Source: Microbacteriaceae bacterium 3FA27C10 (lineage in GTDB: Bacteria > Actinomycetota > Actinomycetes > Actinomycetales > Microbacteriaceae). From it: 32,071 bases of DNA. This document shows, piece after piece, positions 31,383 through 32,071 of this stretch. Under the pieces are notes generated by a model that worked only from the letters and a program-made list of their open reading frames with translations, was not told the DNA's origin and searched no databases. The DNA lies in contig SCNI01000037.1 of assembly GCA_005502775.1 (NCBI GenBank), forward strand, positions 1 through 32,071, read 5' to 3'. The position numbers and the translations under genes were made by a program. The stretch's first letter is position 1. Each line of letters opens with the position of its first letter.

Positions 31383-32071
31383 TCAGACCTCGACGACGTC
31401 GCCGGCGACGGCGACCGACACCGTGCCGGCGAAGCGAGCGGATGCACGGCTCACCGCCTCGGCGCCGGTCAGCCCGCCGTCGATGTGCGTCAGCACGAGC
31501 CGCTCGACCCCCGCGGCAGCGGCGGCGCGACCCGCGTCTTCGGGGGTGAGGTGCACGGGGTCGTCACCGGACGCATCCGCGTAGCCGACCTCGGCGAGCA
31601 GCAGGTGGGCTCCCTCGGCGAGCTCCTCGAGCGAGATGCACGGCGCGGTGTCGCCCGAGTACGCGAGCCGCCGCCCGGCTGCGGTCTCGTCGACCGTGAG
31701 CCCGAACGCCGGCACCCCGTGCTGCACCGGACCCCACGAGAGCGTCAACGGGCCGAACACCGCCTCGCCCCACCCGCTCATCGGGCGGAAGTCGAACACC
31801 CGTGGCAGCTCCGCCACCGAGTTCGGCCCGAGAAAGCCGGCAAGCCGGTCGAGCAGCCCCTCGGGGCCGATCAGCGGAATCGGATGTGCGGGCGTCAGCT
31901 CCGTGAATCGCAGCGCGTAGTAGGCCACGAGCAGGTCGGCGGTGTGGTCGGCGTGGCGGTGCGAGATCCAGATCGCGTCGAGCTCCGCGAGCGTGGTGTG
32001 GCGCTGCAGCTCGGCGAGTGTTCCGGCTCCGGCATCCACCCACACCGTGGTTCCGCGCGCGCCCGCCCCGG
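31383..32071 (-). CDS. MBL-fold metal-dependent hydrolase (ribonuclease Z-like), 5' end cut by window
   Basis: About 229 residues are visible, and the frame stays open to the window edge, so the N-terminus is missing. The metal motif H-x-H-x-D-H is present in ISHRHADHTADLL, followed by a later histidine in VQHGVPAFGL, the bridging aspartate in YSGDTAPC and the last histidine in LVLTHIDGG. The order and the lone-domain size fit ribonuclease Z/PhnP-like MBL hydrolases. The substrate is unknown: tRNA 3' processing is possible, but in Actinobacteria many such paralogues are phosphodiesterases. A GTG at 32045 is internal (TTVWVDAGAGT precedes the motif) and is unlikely to be the start. Confidence 0.88.
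   Translation of the reverse strand, partial: GAGARGTTVWVDAGAGTLAELQRHTTLAELDAIWISHRHADHTADLLVAYYALRFTELTPAHPIPLIGPEGLLDRLAGFLGPNSVAELPRVFDFRPMSGWGEAVFGPLTLSWGPVQHGVPAFGLTVDETAAGRRLAYSGDTAPCISLEELAEGAHLLLAEVGYADASGDDPVHLTPEDAGRAAAAAGVERLVLTHIDGGLTGAEAVSRASARFAGTVSVAVAGDVVEV

Overview
This window is a stretch of high-GC actinobacterial chromosome, most likely from the family Microbacteriaceae (inference). The signs are: roughly 70% or more G+C by eye, frequent GTG starts, many promoters of the TANNNT-N6-start (leaderless) type, and a coproporphyrin-dependent heme pathway with HemQ and a cysteine-bearing ferrochelatase. I see no tRNA, rRNA, CRISPR array, prophage or complete insertion sequence. 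The coding density is very high and no gene-free stretch exceeds about 140 bases.

Layout. 32-4814: a LssY_C-domain membrane protein (-), a translationally coupled ABC exporter pair plus a YhdH/AcuI-type oxidoreductase (+), and a small uncharacterised gene (-) that shares its stop with the oxidoreductase. 4899-7324: hemB-hemL (-). 7449-11831: an accessory block holding a TetR-controlled MFS exporter, a cNMP-domain/FAD oxidoreductase, and an AlkB-like DNA repair dioxygenase behind a LexA-type box. 11924-15637: hemQ-hemH-hemC-hemD (-), each overlapping the next by 4 nt. 15757-16889: three small membrane or envelope-type proteins (DUF3618, Holin-X-like, YtxH-like). 16973-19670: hemE-hemY (-). 19813-22973: a proline-rich membrane-anchored protein, hemA and a Nudix hydrolase (+). 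23074-25199: a class V aminotransferase divergent from a LysR regulator. 25196-28941: a probable signal-peptidase remnant, a P-loop kinase, a beta-lactamase-fold serine hydrolase and an M13 metallopeptidase (-). 29057-31371: a SHOCT/DUF6325 pair (-) divergent from a MATE transporter (+). 31383-end: an MBL-fold hydrolase cut by the window edge.

Together HemA, HemL, HemB, HemC, HemD, HemE, HemY (CgoX), HemH (CpfC) and HemQ (ChdC) provide every step from glutamyl-tRNA to heme b by the coproporphyrin route. Only glutamyl-tRNA synthetase is not here. The set is split by two insertions: the envelope trio between hemY and hemQ, and the four-gene accessory block between hemD and hemB.

The most interesting signals are at DNA level. 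(1) The hexamer GGATGC/GCATCC is very abundant (about 85-90 by hand count) while GGACGC/GCGTCC is rare, and this holds across reading frames. (2) Four intergenic palindromes share one architecture but not one sequence. (3) Nine genes share a leaderless start signature. (4) A near-perfect SOS box sits before alkB. I did not find a clearly new multi-gene defence or mobile system.
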